DNA of 64,000 nucleotides from Kyrpidia sp. (GCA_029960885.1 JASBVV010000001.1:38042-102041); one strand, 5' to 3'. Positions 51,806-62,451 are shown, numbered from the stretch's first letter. Numbers and translations: made by a program. Notes: a model not told the origin generated them from the sequence alone.

Positions 51806-51838
51806 GATATGTGGCATTCCCTTGGGATGTTCCATATC
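51806..51838. repeat. Interrupted inverted repeat upstream of the gltB promoter
   Basis: The halves 51806-51821 and 51824-51838 are complementary with one mismatch and a few G-T pairs (GATATG..CATTCCC / GGGATG..CATATC). The repeat ends 12 bases before the -35. It could be an operator. Confidence 0.55.
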
Positions 51839-51850
51839 CGTGAGAATGTC

Positions 51851-51879
51851 TTGTGTTTCACGAATCACTGTAGTATAGT
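51851..51879 (+). promoter_or_regulatory. Promoter of the gltB transcript
   Basis: TTGTGT (51851-51856), a 17-base spacer and TATAGT (51874-51879). The start would be near 51886, just before the riboswitch. Confidence 0.65.
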
Positions 51880-51899
51880 GAAATGCGACAGCGGAAGTG

Positions 51900-51990
51900 C
51901 ACCTAGGGATCCGGCCAGAACATGCTGGACAGGACCAAGCGGTGCAGGCCATCCGGCTACACCGAGGGGATAAAAGACCCGGCGGACAGG
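51900..51990 (+). promoter_or_regulatory. ykkC-class riboswitch, probably ppGpp type (subtype 2a)
   Basis: It starts CTAGGGATCCGG, has a P2 hairpin CCAG-AACAT-GCTGG, and ends with the class-defining GGGGATAAAAGACCCGG (51966-51982). Known ykkC subtypes sense guanidine, ppGpp or PRPP. Genes of amino acid synthesis including glutamate synthase go with the ppGpp subtype. GACCCGGCG (51976-51984) can instead pair perfectly with CGCCGGGTC (52012-52020), so ligand binding and the hairpin are exclusive. Confidence 0.78.
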
Positions 51991-52088
51991 TTCCCTGGTA
52001 GAGGGGCTCCTCGCCGGGTCCTTCCGTACAGGGCGCGGCGGCCCGTACCGAGGCCGGCGCAAGGGATTTTGTCGGGGGGTGGGACCGA

Positions 52089-55000
52089 ATGCAGAACAGG
52101 CTGGATACATGGCGGATGGGCGCCTCGGAACACGACGCGTGCGGAATCATCGCCGCTGTACAAAGGGATGGCATCCCATCTTATGATAATGTTCAGAGTG
52201 TCGTGAAGGCTCTCATTCAGATGCAACATCGGGCGGGGTTTGTCGACGGCGAGGGAGACGGTTGCGGCATTCTGATGGATCTGCCCCGGAAGTTGTGGGC
52301 AAAGAAGCTTGCCCATCGCGGCCACGCCGGTTCGCTGGCGGACGACCCCCGTTTTTCGGTGGGACACTTTTTCATTCCCCGGGAAGCGGAGGACCGGCGC
52401 GACGAATGGATGTCCCGGATTCGGGCGTTGTTTTCCGAGTATAATATTCAGATTCTTGTCGAGGAAGTTGGCAATGTCAACTCCCAGGCGCTGGGGCCCC
52501 GGGGCCGTGCCGATGAACCGGTGTTTTGGCAGGTGGCCGCGTTGGCGGAAGACGAGGCGACGGCGGCGCGAAACCTTTTTGAGCTGCAACTGGCCATTGA
52601 GGCGGCCACGCCGATTCACGTGGTTTCGTTGAGCACCCAGGCCGTGGTGTACAAGGTGAGGGGCTCGGCCGGTACGCTGCCCGGTTATTATCCGGATTTG
52701 GCCAGCCGGGACCTGCGGTCCGCGGTGAGCATCGGACACAATCGGTATTCCACGAATACATCCACGGTGTTCGAGCGGGTTCAGCCGTTTTCCCTGCTCG
52801 GCCACAACGGGGAAATCAATACCATTGCGAAATTGCGCGAGGAAGCGGAGATGTTGGGCATTCCTCTCGTCCGGGAGGGAAGCGACTCCCAAGATCTGAA
52901 TCGCACCCTGGAAGGGTTGATTCACCGGTACGGCTTTACCCTGTACGAAGCCATGGAGTTGGTATTTCCGCCGATTATAAATGAAATTAAGAATTTTTCT
53001 GCTGATTTGCAGGATTTATACATGTTTTTCCGTTCGGCTTGGGGCCCCTTCGCCCAAGGGCCGGCGGGGATCGTGTCCCGATACGGCGATGAATGTGTGT
53101 TCAGCGTGGATGCGCTGGGGTTGCGGCCGCTGTGGATGGTGCAGACGGAAGGGACGGTGTTTTTTTCCTCGGAGCAGGGCGTCGTGGAACTGGCGGACAT
53201 GGTGGCGGATCCGAAACCGCTGGCCCCCGGGGAGAAAATCGGTGTGCAGGTCATCCCGAGGAAAGGCATCCGCATTCATCGGTACCATGAATTTCAGCGG
53301 GTTGTCCTGGAGCGGACGGCGCGGCGGTTCTCGTTCGATCGATTCCGGGGCTCGTTGCAATTCGGCATGCCCGGGGCGGCCCTGAACGAGGGAACCGGGG
53401 ACGGACTCCGGAACATCCCCGACCAACCGGAGTTGCGCGACCGGTTGGTGGCCGCTTTCGGTTGGGATGCGGATGACATGAAGTTGTTGGAATTTGAGGC
53501 TCAGACGGGGGCGGAACCCATCCGTTCCCTGGGCTATGACGGACCCTTGGCGGCACTGTCCCGGGAGAGGCAGAATCTCGCCGATTTTTATAAGGAGACG
53601 GTGGCGGTGGTCACCAACCCGGCCATCGATCGGGAACGGGAGATCGAGCATTTTTCCACTCGAATGGTGCTGGGACCGCGGCCTTCCCTCAAGGGTCGGG
53701 CGACATCCCCGGCTCGCAGAGTGGAACTGCAGACCCCCCTGCTTCTGGGCGGACACCGGACCCGATCGGTCTTGACTCCGGACGTGTACCGGGGGCTGGC
53801 CCATCAATTGGGTACCTATCTCTATGAAGATCTCCTCCGGGAGTTCGACGTCTCGAGCACCGCGGTGCGCGTGCTGGACGCCACCTTTGCGGATCATGAA
53901 ACTCTAAAAGAGGCGGTGGCCCGGCTGAGCCGGGAAGCGGTGGCGGCGGTGGAGTCGGGCACCTGTCTGTTGGTGATCGACGACGAGCTCGCGTTCCGGG
54001 AGGGGCGGCATTGGATTGATCCCCATCTGGTGGTCTCGGCGATTCACCTCGCGCTCAAGCATGAGTCGCCGAGGGCTGGGGCGGACAATCTCCGGCGCCG
54101 GGTGAGTATTGTCCTGCGTTCGGGGGCGCTGAGGAATCTTCATGACATCGTCACCGCCATCGGGCTTGGAGCCGATGCCGTAAACCCCTATCTCATGTGG
54201 GAATTGGCCGGGGGGGATCCGGCGGTATCGGTGGGGAACCTCTATACGGCCCTGCAGAAGGGTCTGGAAAAGGTCATCTCGACCCTCGGCATCCATGAGC
54301 TCCGCGGCTATGACCGGCTGTTCTCGTCCATCGGGCTGAAACCGGAGTTGGATGCCGTGTTGGAGACGCCGGGGTTCTGTGGATCCGAAACGGCGGGATA
54401 CGGATGGAAGGAGTTCGAGGCGGACGCCCGGCAGCGCTATGTGATCGCTTCCGGCGGGGCGCCGGCCCGTCCGGTTCGCCAGTACAACTACTATCCGCGA
54501 ATTTGGAAGGCGGCGGGGGATGCGGCCCAGGGGGTCAGGCCGTATGCCCAATATGTGGAAAAATTGGCGGATATGGAGCAGACAAACCCCATTTCGCTCC
54601 GGCATGTGATGGATGTCAAGGTGGCTGTCGACAGCCCGGTGAATCCCGACGAAGTGGACGTATCGGTGGGCGAACACAGTTTGCCGTTTCTCATCTCGTC
54701 CATGTCGTTCGGCTCCCAGAACGAAGTGGCCTACCGTGCGTATGCCGAAGCCGCCAAACGTTTGGATATGATTGCCATGAACGGCGAGGGCGGAGAGATC
54801 AAAGACATGATCGGAAAGTATCCGAAACACCGGGGATTGCAGGTGGCCTCCGGGCGTTTCGGGGTGAACATCGAGTTGTGCAACGCGGCCAACATCCTGG
54901 AGATCAAGATCGGCCAAGGGGCGAAGCCCGGCGAGGGCGGACATCTGCCGGGGTCGAAGGTGTCGGCCAAGGTGGCCGCGGCTCGGAATGCCCAACCGGG

Positions 55001-56663
55001 AATTGATCTCATTTCGCCCTCCAACAATCATGATATCTATTCCATCGAAGACTTGGCCCAGATGATCGATGAACTGAAGACGGCCAATCCCAACGCCCGG
55101 GTGTCGGTCAAGGTTCCCGTGGTGCCCAACATCGGCACCATCTCGGTGGGGATCGCCAAGGCCGGAGCGGACATCATTACCTTGAGCGGCTATGACGGGG
55201 GGACCGGGGCCGCCCGGGCTCATGCGTTGAAGCACGTGGGGCTTCCGGTGGAAATCGGAGTTCGCCGGACCCACCTGGCCCTGGTGGAGGCCGGATTGCG
55301 CGATCAGGTGGAGATCTGGTGTGACGGCGGGCTGAAGAGCGGGCTCGACGTGCTGAAGATGATTCTTCTCGGCGCCAACCGCTGCGGATTCGGAACGCTC
55401 GCCATGGTGGCGGTGGGCTGCACCGGTTGCCGGGCTTGCCACAAGGATACGTGTCACGTCGGGATCGCCACTCAGATCGAGTCTTTGGAGGAGGCCAAAG
55501 AAAAAGGCCTCAAGATGTTCGTTCCGCGGCAGTTCGAAACGGCGGTGGGGAATCTCGTGACCTTGTTCCGGGCCATGGGCAGGGAGTTGCAGGAATGGAC
55601 GGCCCGGCTCGGCGCGCGGCGAACCCAGGATCTGGTTGGACGTACCGATTTGCTCGAGCAAACCCAGGAATGCAACCGGGTGGACGTGACGGAGCTCCTG
55701 AGTCCCGTGGTCGTCGGCGTCCGCAAGGGGGCTCTGAAAGGGGCGCCGAAAGTACGCATGAGCAGTGTGGGCGCCGAATCGCTGACCGAGCGCATCGCCG
55801 CCCAGGCGGTTCTTGAGGTGGCGGCGGGCAGTGAAACGGTGGCCCAAGAGGCGAATCATGTGACGGCACACGATCGAGTGTTGGGGAGTTTCCTCGCCGG
55901 GTCGGTGACCCGGGGACGATTCCGGGGCGACATGCGGGGATTCCGCCAGGCGAACCTCATTTTTAACGGAGGCTCCATTGCCGGGAACGGACTTGGGGCG
56001 TACAACGCCCCGGGCGTGCATATCCGGGTGGAAGGCGGCGCGCAGGACGGTGTGGGCAAAGCGGCGGTGGGCGGCAAAATCGTCGTCATGAAAGGGCTGA
56101 ATCGCCGGGGGGAACGGCTCAATGGCTCCGTCGGCAAGGGCTTGGCCTACGGAGCGCAGAAAGGATTGTTCATCGTCCAAGGGGATGCGGATTCTCGTGC
56201 GGGGATTCGCCTTTCCGGGGCCGATGTGATCATCGGCGGAATGCTCCGGGAACCGGTGGACGATTCCCTGGGTCTTCTGGCCGCACGGGCCAACATCAAG
56301 GGATTCGCGTTTGAGTACATGACCAATGGGCGCGCCTTGGTGCTCGGCGATCCGGGACCGTGGATCTGCTCGGGGATGACCGGCGGCGTGGTCTACCTGC
56401 GGGTGCAGCCGGAAATGGGATTGACCGAAAAGGCGTTGAAGCGCCGCATCGCCAAAGGGGCGCGGGTGTCGATCCAACCTCTCGATCCCCAGGGGAAACG
56501 GGATGTGGAAGAATTGCTGCACTTGTACCTGAGGGAGTTGGCGCGCACCAAACAGCACGAGGAGGCGGATGTGATCCGTTGCCTCCTGGATCATACCGAA
56601 AAGCATTTTGTCATGGTCAAACCCAGCAATCAACAGACTGACCAGGACATCGCCACGGAATGA
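52089..56663 (+). CDS. gltB: GltB, glutamate synthase large subunit
   Basis: This 1524-residue protein has an N-terminal glutaminase domain whose nucleophile Cys18 follows the short propeptide (EHDACG). A central domain and an FMN synthase domain follow (about 870-1260). The 3Fe-4S cysteines are 1111, 1117 and 1122 ([13 protein letters not shown]), and a C-terminal beta-helix (GXXG repeats) ends it. It forms two glutamates from glutamine and 2-oxoglutarate. The small subunit gltD is not adjacent. Confidence 0.96.
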   Translation: MQNRLDTWRMGASEHDACGIIAAVQRDGIPSYDNVQSVVKALIQMQHRAGFVDGEGDGCGILMDLPRKLWAKKLAHRGHAGSLADDPRFSVGHFFIPREAEDRRDEWMSRIRALFSEYNIQILVEEVGNVNSQALGPRGRADEPVFWQVAALAEDEATAARNLFELQLAIEAATPIHVVSLSTQAVVYKVRGSAGTLPGYYPDLASRDLRSAVSIGHNRYSTNTSTVFERVQPFSLLGHNGEINTIAKLREEAEMLGIPLVREGSDSQDLNRTLEGLIHRYGFTLYEAMELVFPPIINEIKNFSADLQDLYMFFRSAWGPFAQGPAGIVSRYGDECVFSVDALGLRPLWMVQTEGTVFFSSEQGVVELADMVADPKPLAPGEKIGVQVIPRKGIRIHRYHEFQRVVLERTARRFSFDRFRGSLQFGMPGAALNEGTGDGLRNIPDQPELRDRLVAAFGWDADDMKLLEFEAQTGAEPIRSLGYDGPLAALSRERQNLADFYKETVAVVTNPAIDREREIEHFSTRMVLGPRPSLKGRATSPARRVELQTPLLLGGHRTRSVLTPDVYRGLAHQLGTYLYEDLLREFDVSSTAVRVLDATFADHETLKEAVARLSREAVAAVESGTCLLVIDDELAFREGRHWIDPHLVVSAIHLALKHESPRAGADNLRRRVSIVLRSGALRNLHDIVTAIGLGADAVNPYLMWELAGGDPAVSVGNLYTALQKGLEKVISTLGIHELRGYDRLFSSIGLKPELDAVLETPGFCGSETAGYGWKEFEADARQRYVIASGGAPARPVRQYNYYPRIWKAAGDAAQGVRPYAQYVEKLADMEQTNPISLRHVMDVKVAVDSPVNPDEVDVSVGEHSLPFLISSMSFGSQNEVAYRAYAEAAKRLDMIAMNGEGGEIKDMIGKYPKHRGLQVASGRFGVNIELCNAANILEIKIGQGAKPGEGGHLPGSKVSAKVAAARNAQPGIDLISPSNNHDIYSIEDLAQMIDELKTANPNARVSVKVPVVPNIGTISVGIAKAGADIITLSGYDGGTGAARAHALKHVGLPVEIGVRRTHLALVEAGLRDQVEIWCDGGLKSGLDVLKMILLGANRCGFGTLAMVAVGCTGCRACHKDTCHVGIATQIESLEEAKEKGLKMFVPRQFETAVGNLVTLFRAMGRELQEWTARLGARRTQDLVGRTDLLEQTQECNRVDVTELLSPVVVGVRKGALKGAPKVRMSSVGAESLTERIAAQAVLEVAAGSETVAQEANHVTAHDRVLGSFLAGSVTRGRFRGDMRGFRQANLIFNGGSIAGNGLGAYNAPGVHIRVEGGAQDGVGKAAVGGKIVVMKGLNRRGERLNGSVGKGLAYGAQKGLFIVQGDADSRAGIRLSGADVIIGGMLREPVDDSLGLLAARANIKGFAFEYMTNGRALVLGDPGPWICSGMTGGVVYLRVQPEMGLTEKALKRRIAKGARVSIQPLDPQGKRDVEELLHLYLRELARTKQHEEADVIRCLLDHTEKHFVMVKPSNQQTDQDIATE

Positions 56664-56683
56664 CCCGGCAGGAAAAGTTTTGT

Positions 56684-56712
56684 TTGACTGCGGCGCCCGA
56701 AAGCGGTATGAT
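56684..56712 (+). promoter_or_regulatory. Promoter of the cold-shock gene
   Basis: TTGACT (56684-56689), a 17-base spacer and TATGAT (56707-56712), just after the gltB stop. Confidence 0.75.
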
Positions 56713-56754
56713 GAGATCGGCCAATGCGCCAAATGGATTTCTAGGAGGTTTCCG

Positions 56755-56952
56755 ATGCAAGGAAGGGTTAAATGGTTCAACGCGGAGAAGGGTTACGGGT
56801 TCATCGAACGGGAGGACGGGGGAGACGTGTTCGTCCACTTTTCCGCGATCCAGCAGGAAGGCTTTAAGAGCCTGGAAGAAGGGCAATTGGTGGAGTTTGA
56901 CATTGTCGAAGGCGCTCGCGGTCCTCAAGCGGCGAATGTGGTCAAACTGTAA
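56755..56952 (+). CDS. Cold-shock protein (CspA family)
   Basis: This 65-residue OB fold has RNP1 KGYGFIER and RNP2 VFVHFSAI. It binds single-stranded RNA and keeps mRNA open. AGGAGG lies nine bases before the ATG. Confidence 0.96.
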   Translation: MQGRVKWFNAEKGYGFIEREDGGDVFVHFSAIQQEGFKSLEEGQLVEFDIVEGARGPQAANVVKL

Positions 56953-56998
56953 CGCGGAAATCTCCTAGGACGAAAGGTTGATTTCAACGCGGATAAAG

Positions 56999-57028
56999 CC
57001 TCGAGGAGCTCCTCCTCGGGGTTTTTTT
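56999..57028 (+). terminator. Intrinsic terminator after the cold-shock gene
   Basis: A 10-bp stem (56999-57008 with 57012-57021, one G-U) with loop CTC is followed by seven T residues. Confidence 0.87.
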
Positions 57029-57244
57029 GTCGAGATTTCGGGCATGACGGTGGGATACGGGCGGATTTTGAGCGCAGAAGAGCGATTTCCATCGTTCTCC
57101 GAGGGTGAATCGGGTTGAAGCCCGACCGTCGGTGCTGAATCGGTCCAAGGAGCCGCCCTCTTACGCTCAGGTCGGTGCACGGGAACAGGAGGAACTCGTC
57201 ATTTCCCCGGCGGTCAAGTAGAATGCAGGAGAGGTGGTGGGTGC

Positions 57245-59689
57245 ATGGGAAAACGGGTCAAGTCGTACATCCTCCTGTTTGTCGTCTTGGCGGTTTTCGT
57301 CTTTGCCGCAGTGGGATGTACGTTGACGGTGCCGGCTTTTGACGCCAGCAAATTGGATCCGGCTCAGGAGACGATCATCTACGATAAAAACGGCCAGCCG
57401 GCCATCACGCTGCGACCGAGCAAATCCATTCCTGTTCCGTTGCAAGACATTCCGATGAATTTGAGGAATGCGGTCATCGCCACGGAGGACAACCGGTTTT
57501 ATGAACATCCGGGGATCGACTTGCGAGGCATGATGCGGGCCTTGGTCCGGGACATTGTGAGTGGCGGCAAGGTGGAGGGAGGGAGCACCATCACTCAGCA
57601 GTTGGCGCGATGGGTGTTCCTCAACGATTCGAAAACCTTGACGAGAAAAATTCAGGAGATCATCCTGGCCGCGCAATTGGAGCGCCACTATACCAAAGAT
57701 GAAATTCTCGACATGTACCTGAACAAGATCTATTTCGGCGGCCAGGCGTACGGAGTGGAAATGGCGGCGCGCCAGTACTTCGGCACCTCCGTGAAGGATT
57801 TGAACGGACAGAAGGACCCGATCGGGGATTTGGCCAAGTGCGCCCTCATCGCCGGACTTCCGCAGGCCCCGTCCTACTATAATCCATTCGTGCACCCGGA
57901 TGCGGCGAAAGAACGCAGGGACACCGTACTGGATAATATGTATAAATATGGATATATCACGGAACAGCAGATGAACGAGGCGAAGCAGGTGCCGGTACCG
58001 ACGACTCCGCCGAAAAACGGACTTCCGGTCGATGATAGCAACAAATATCCCTGGTATTTGGACTATGTCTTGGAAGAGGCGGAGAATCTGGGAATCAGTG
58101 CGGACGAGATCATGAGGGGGGGTTATCGGATCTATACGACCCTGGATCCCCAGGTCCAGGAAGCCATGCAGGCCACCTATGCGAAGACGTCGCTTTTTGC
58201 CTTGCCCAACGGAAAACTTCCCCGGAGCGCAGCGGTGGTGATCGATCCGCAGACCGGGGGCATTGCCGGACTGATCGGCGGGATGGAGTACACAACGTTC
58301 CGAGGCTTCAATTACGCCACCATGAACAATTTCACCGTGACCGGCGGAAACGGGCAGAGCCCCGGTTCGACGATCAAACCGCTGGTGGTGTACGGGCCGG
58401 CCATTGAGACCGGGAAATACGGGCCGAACTCGACCCTCGAGGACCGGCTGCAGACGTACGGACAGGGTCCGGGTGCTTACACACCCCACAATTGGAATGA
58501 TCGGTATCTGGGCACGGTGTCTCTTCGTTATGCGCTGGAGCAATCCCTGAACGCGCCGGCGGTGTGGTTGCTCAATCAAATCGGCGTGAACACCGGGCTT
58601 GATTTCGCCAAGCGCCTCGGTGTTCCCGTGACGAGCGACGACTATAATCATCTGGCGGTGGCCCTGGGGGCGATTTCAAGAGGTGCTTCGCCGCTGATCA
58701 TGGCTCAGGCGTACGCCGCTTTCGACAACGGCGGGCAGTATGTCAAAGCCCATGCGATCACCAAAGTGGTGGACGGAACCGGCCGGGTATTGGTTCAGCC
58801 CGATTATGCGCCGACCCGGGTGATGCAACCCCGGACGGCGGCCGTGATGACCGATCTGTTAAAGAGCGTGGTGGATCACGGATTGGGTTCGGCGGCGCGG
58901 ATTCCGGGATATGCGGTGGCCGGGAAGACGGGCACCCAGGAGTACGAGCCGATTAAAGGCATGAACACCGATCTGTGGTTTGTCGGCTACACTCCCGATT
59001 ACGTCGGGGCGATCTGGATGGGCCCTCCGGAAGGATTCAACTACATTCCATTGAGCAAGGATCAGCAGGGGGTATACGGCAGCGGCAAGGCCGCGGCGGT
59101 GTACCAGGCGATGATGACGTCGATCATTCGCAGTGAACACCTGCCGCCCAGGGGGTTCCCGGGAAGCGGGGTTGTCTCGGCGCCGGCGCCGCCGTCCCAG
59201 GATCAACCGCCGTCCCCCCAGGCCATTGCCGATCTGGCCGCCACGGTATCCCCCGACGGACAAAAGGTGGATCTGCACTGGACGCCTGTCCGGGGAGACG
59301 TTTCTTACCGGGTGTACCGGACGGACGGCGGCGGTTCGCCGGTGCTGGTGGGATCGGTGACCGGCGGGGCGTGGACGGACAGTCAGGTTTCTCCGGGCGG
59401 CCAATACCAGTACGTGGTCGCCGCTGTGGACGGTTCCGGCAATGAAGTCAGCCGGTCCAATACGGTGACGGTCTCGATTCCCGCCAACCTGCAGCCGGTG
59501 CCGGACGAGCCGAAAAACAAATCCGGAAAGGGGGAGAAACCGTCGAAAGACGACAAGAAAGGCCACGGCCCGCCCGGGCGGGTCCCGGGTTCTTCCGAAT
59601 CCGATCAATCCGGAGGAACGAGCGGTGCCGGCGGGCCATCGCCGGCCGGCACCGCTCAGGACATCCCAAGTGGATACACTTCGCAATAA
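57245..59689 (+). CDS. Class A penicillin-binding protein (PBP1-type) with C-terminal fibronectin III-like domain
   Basis: This 814-residue protein has a membrane anchor (7-25). The transglycosylase domain carries Glu81 (EDNRFYEH) and GGSTITQQLAR. The transpeptidase domain carries Ser375-Lys378 (PGSTIK), SLN and KTGT (561-564). Residues about 650-755 form a fibronectin III-like domain, followed by a lysine/serine/glycine-rich tail. It polymerises and cross-links peptidoglycan. Cys25 in the anchor could be a lipobox (VGC), an uncertain point. Confidence 0.93.
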   Translation: MGKRVKSYILLFVVLAVFVFAAVGCTLTVPAFDASKLDPAQETIIYDKNGQPAITLRPSKSIPVPLQDIPMNLRNAVIATEDNRFYEHPGIDLRGMMRALVRDIVSGGKVEGGSTITQQLARWVFLNDSKTLTRKIQEIILAAQLERHYTKDEILDMYLNKIYFGGQAYGVEMAARQYFGTSVKDLNGQKDPIGDLAKCALIAGLPQAPSYYNPFVHPDAAKERRDTVLDNMYKYGYITEQQMNEAKQVPVPTTPPKNGLPVDDSNKYPWYLDYVLEEAENLGISADEIMRGGYRIYTTLDPQVQEAMQATYAKTSLFALPNGKLPRSAAVVIDPQTGGIAGLIGGMEYTTFRGFNYATMNNFTVTGGNGQSPGSTIKPLVVYGPAIETGKYGPNSTLEDRLQTYGQGPGAYTPHNWNDRYLGTVSLRYALEQSLNAPAVWLLNQIGVNTGLDFAKRLGVPVTSDDYNHLAVALGAISRGASPLIMAQAYAAFDNGGQYVKAHAITKVVDGTGRVLVQPDYAPTRVMQPRTAAVMTDLLKSVVDHGLGSAARIPGYAVAGKTGTQEYEPIKGMNTDLWFVGYTPDYVGAIWMGPPEGFNYIPLSKDQQGVYGSGKAAAVYQAMMTSIIRSEHLPPRGFPGSGVVSAPAPPSQDQPPSPQAIADLAATVSPDGQKVDLHWTPVRGDVSYRVYRTDGGGSPVLVGSVTGGAWTDSQVSPGGQYQYVVAAVDGSGNEVSRSNTVTVSIPANLQPVPDEPKNKSGKGEKPSKDDKKGHGPPGRVPGSSESDQSGGTSGAGGPSPAGTAQDIPSGYTSQ

Positions 59690-59717
59690 GTGCGGGCATT
59701 CCTTGGGCGTTCGCGCG

Positions 59718-59751
59718 AACCGGCCGGCTTTGACCGGCCGGTTTGGATTTT
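59718..59751 (+). terminator. Terminator-like hairpin after the PBP gene
   Basis: A perfect 10-bp stem (59718-59727 with 59734-59743) is followed by TGGATTTT. Confidence 0.65.
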
Positions 59752-59826
59752 CTACGGTTCTTATGTTATAGTGGTTCACGACCGGGCGACGGCACGGGTA
59801 GGGGAGAAGGGAAGGGAACGACATCA

Positions 59827-60393
59827 ATGGATTTCGACACGGGCAAGATTCAGGCGGCCGTTCGCATGATTCTCGAAGCGATCGGGGAAGATCCGGATCG
59901 CGAGGGTTTAAGGGATACACCGTCCCGGGTGGCCCGCATGTATCAGGAAGTGTTTCGGGGATTGCACCGGGACCCTCGGAACGAATTGAATGCGATTTTC
60001 AATATTGAACATGAAGAGCTGGTCCTCGTGAGGGACATCCCCTTCTATTCGATGTGCGAACACCATTTGGTTCCGTTTTTTGGAAAAGCCCACGTGGCCT
60101 ACCTGCCCCGGGGCGGAAAGGTCACCGGATTGAGCAAACTCGCCCGTTTGGTGGAAACGGTGGCCCGTCGGCCGCAACTGCAGGAACGGATCACTTCGAC
60201 GGTGGCCGATGCCATCATGGATCGGTTGGAGGCGCGCGGGGCGGTGGTGGTCCTGGAGGCCGAGCACATGTGCATGACCATGCGCGGGGTGAATAAACCC
60301 GGCAGCCAGACCGTGACCAGTGCTGTGCGGGGAGTATTTCTCGAAGACGGCAAACTTCGGGAAGAGGTTTTCCGGTTGATCGTCAGTCGGTGA
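59827..60393 (+). CDS. folE: FolE, GTP cyclohydrolase I
   Basis: This 188-residue protein has the zinc residues Cys77 and His80 (MCEHH) and Cys149, and the motif [10 protein letters not shown]. It opens GTP for folate synthesis. Upstream, TATAGT at 59767-59772 may be a -10. ATG 59827 gives the family length. Confidence 0.96.
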   Translation: MDFDTGKIQAAVRMILEAIGEDPDREGLRDTPSRVARMYQEVFRGLHRDPRNELNAIFNIEHEELVLVRDIPFYSMCEHHLVPFFGKAHVAYLPRGGKVTGLSKLARLVETVARRPQLQERITSTVADAIMDRLEARGAVVVLEAEHMCMTMRGVNKPGSQTVTSAVRGVFLEDGKLREEVFRLIVSR

Positions 60394-60403
60394 TCGGTGG
60401 GCC

Positions 60404-60426
60404 GGGCGCCGAGGGCGCCCTTTTTT
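60404..60426 (+). terminator. Intrinsic terminator after folE
   Basis: GGGCGCC (60404-60410) pairs with GGCGCCC (60414-60420), loop GAG, followed by TTTTTT. Confidence 0.87.
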
Positions 60427-60474
60427 ATCGATGTTCATCCGGTTCGCCGCCCGGGCGGCCTTCGGGGGCGCGGT

Positions 60475-61194
60475 TCAACCGGCCGCGGAGCTCGGATGGC
60501 CGTCCGAAGGATAGAGGCGTTTGGGGATTCCATGAAGGTAGTCCCAGGACACGAGGTGAAAAGTGATCCCGAACCGTTCGCCCACCAGGGCCTGCCGGTG
60601 TCCCGGACCGTGAAGATGGCCGTAAATACAATGTTCCACTCCATATCGGCGCATGAGTTCGATCAGTTCGTTGGGTTCGTGCCGCTCATTCACCGGGGGG
60701 TAATGGGTCATCACCCAGAGATGGTCTCCGGGCGGGGCCGATCGAAGAGAGAGTTCCAGCCGGGATACTTCCCGCCGGAAAATCCGGGTGTCGTGCTCGG
60801 TGAATTCCCGGCTGCCCGGGCAAATCCACCCCCGGGTGCCGCAGATGACAATGCCTTCCCCCAGGGCCAAACCGTCGTTTTGGAGCGCGTACATACCCCG
60901 GGGGAGGGCTTCGCGAAGGCGGGAGATACTGGGCCACCAATAGTCGTGATTGCCCCGCAACAAGACTTTGCGCCCGGGGAGCCGGGCGATCCACAGAAGA
61001 TCGGGCATGGCTTCGTTCAAGCGCATTCCCCAACTGATGTCCCCGGGAATGAGGACCCAATCCTCGTCGGCGATGCACCGGGACCATTCTCGTTCCGTCC
61101 GGTCGGGATGATCCGCCCAGGCGTTCCCGAATATCGTCATCGGTTTTTCGTTGTGAAAAGACAGATGAAGGTCGGCAATGGCGTAGATCCGCAT
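60475..61194 (-). CDS. Calcineurin-like metallophosphoesterase
   Basis: This 239-residue protein has the five metal motifs in order: DLH (8-10), GDISWG, GNHDYWW, THYPP and GHLHG. The substrate is not predictable. It points away from the next gene; the starts of the two are 146 bases apart. Confidence 0.9.
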   Translation of the reverse strand: MRIYAIADLHLSFHNEKPMTIFGNAWADHPDRTEREWSRCIADEDWVLIPGDISWGMRLNEAMPDLLWIARLPGRKVLLRGNHDYWWPSISRLREALPRGMYALQNDGLALGEGIVICGTRGWICPGSREFTEHDTRIFRREVSRLELSLRSAPPGDHLWVMTHYPPVNERHEPNELIELMRRYGVEHCIYGHLHGPGHRQALVGERFGITFHLVSWDYLHGIPKRLYPSDGHPSSAAG

Positions 61195-61339
61195 GGTTCA
61201 TGTCCTCCGGGCCGGGTTTCGGCACGTCCTATTTGTACACGAGTTCATTCCGAAATGCAAGACGGACCCTGTCGCGTTTCGCCGACAGGATTTTGCCGAT
61301 TCGTGTCGAACTAGTCACCAGCGGGGAAGGGGGAGTTCG

Positions 61340-62086
61340 ATGTCGGACACGGCGGCCCGCTCGTATCAGTACAGTATCGAGGGCAGCGTGAAACGGGTCC
61401 TCTTTTTGGCCGGGCGTCCCATGACCGTGGGCGAACTGTCGGAGGCCGTGAAGGCGTTGGGTCGGAATGATTTGTCCGAGGAGGATTTGCGAGGGAGGCT
61501 GGAGGCGGCATTGACCACCGGGACCGGCGCGTTCGAATGTGTGGAGGGGGCCTGGCGGTTGCGCCGGGGAACGCAATCGGAGCTCAACGATCTGGCTCAC
61601 GATTACCTGCAGCAGGCGGGGCGTCCAATGAAATTCGGAGATATTTTGCGCCACTTGCAGACCATGACCCATCGCAGCCGAGGGGAATTGATGTCCAGGG
61701 TGGATTTGGACGGCGACTGGCGGTTTGCCCGACTGGCTTCGGGGGAATGGGTGTTGACCGGATGGCCGGAGACGCTGGCCGTTGTCCCGGAAGCCGCCGC
61801 AACGGCCGCACAAACCGAAGAGGAGGGATGGACAATGACCGGGGTTGCGACGGAGGAACTGGTCTTGCAGACGGTCCGAATGATTCATGAGCAATTGCGC
61901 CGGTTGCGGGGACGGGAGGAAGCGATCTCCCGGGAAGCGCTGGAGTGTTTTTATCGGGAAGACCTGTCGGGGATTGAACGGCTGATGAGAGAGCGGCGGT
62001 CTGTGGTGAATTTGATTGCCAAGCTCGACGAGGTGGCGGCGGATCTGCCGGATCCGGACGAGGCGGCGGTGAGCAGCACTCCCTGA
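61340..62086 (+). CDS. Protein with two HARE-HTH-like (RpoE delta-like) winged-helix domains
   Basis: This 248-residue protein has two repeated units. The first, residues about 8-72, reads VLFLAGRPMTVGEL ... FECVEGAWRLRR. The second, about 82-148, reads AHDYLQQAGRPMKFGDIL ... DWRFARLASGEWVLTGW. The second resembles the N-terminal domain of RNA polymerase delta (RpoE), down to the final DG.F..L....W.L.. pattern. The C-terminal 90 residues are helical and charged, not the acidic random tail of delta. Function is inferred only. It leads a probable operon with the next two genes. Confidence 0.68.
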   Translation: MSDTAARSYQYSIEGSVKRVLFLAGRPMTVGELSEAVKALGRNDLSEEDLRGRLEAALTTGTGAFECVEGAWRLRRGTQSELNDLAHDYLQQAGRPMKFGDILRHLQTMTHRSRGELMSRVDLDGDWRFARLASGEWVLTGWPETLAVVPEAAATAAQTEEEGWTMTGVATEELVLQTVRMIHEQLRRLRGREEAISREALECFYREDLSGIERLMRERRSVVNLIAKLDEVAADLPDPDEAAVSSTP

Positions 62087-62101
62087 GGGGAGGAATCGGC
62101 C

Positions 62102-62341
62102 ATGATGGAGGATCGGTTCACGCGACTGCGCGCCGTCATCGCGGCGTGGGAAGCGCGGGAAGCGGAACGGGGAAAGGAATTTCGGGACTTGTTCGAACGG
62201 GGGGACGGGCCGGCCATACGCCGCTTAATGGATGAGATGAGGATGCTTCGCCGGCGACGGCGGGCATTGGAAGCGTTCGTTCAGCGTTGGGCGGAGTCGC
62301 AGGATTCCCTGAACCACCCGTCCGCTCGTTCCCCTTTCTGA
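62102..62341 (+). CDS. Small helical protein of unknown function (79 residues)
   Basis: The chain is highly charged and mostly helical (RAVIAAWEAREAERGKEF, MLRRRRRALEAF), with no membrane segment. It starts 15 bases after the preceding gene behind GGGGAGGAA. I do not recognise it. Confidence 0.65.
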   Translation: MMEDRFTRLRAVIAAWEAREAERGKEFRDLFERGDGPAIRRLMDEMRMLRRRRRALEAFVQRWAESQDSLNHPSARSPF

Positions 62342-62451
62342 ATGCGCCGTGGGAAAAAGCGGATCCGCAGCCGAACCGCAAGCCATATCAGGACCGTTCG
62401 AACGGGAGGGGGATTCCGGTGCCCGAGAACAGCCGGGATGGAGGTCCCGGT

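Noticed and set aside
53904..56780. Very long open frame on the minus strand opposite gltB
   Set aside because: It mirrors codon bias of gltB in high-GC DNA, has proline/histidine/arginine-rich low-information sequence and no ribosome site. It is a shadow.
56965..57180. 71-codon open frame on the minus strand between the cold-shock gene and the PBP gene
   Set aside because: It overlaps the terminator hairpin, has no ribosome site and has shadow-like composition.
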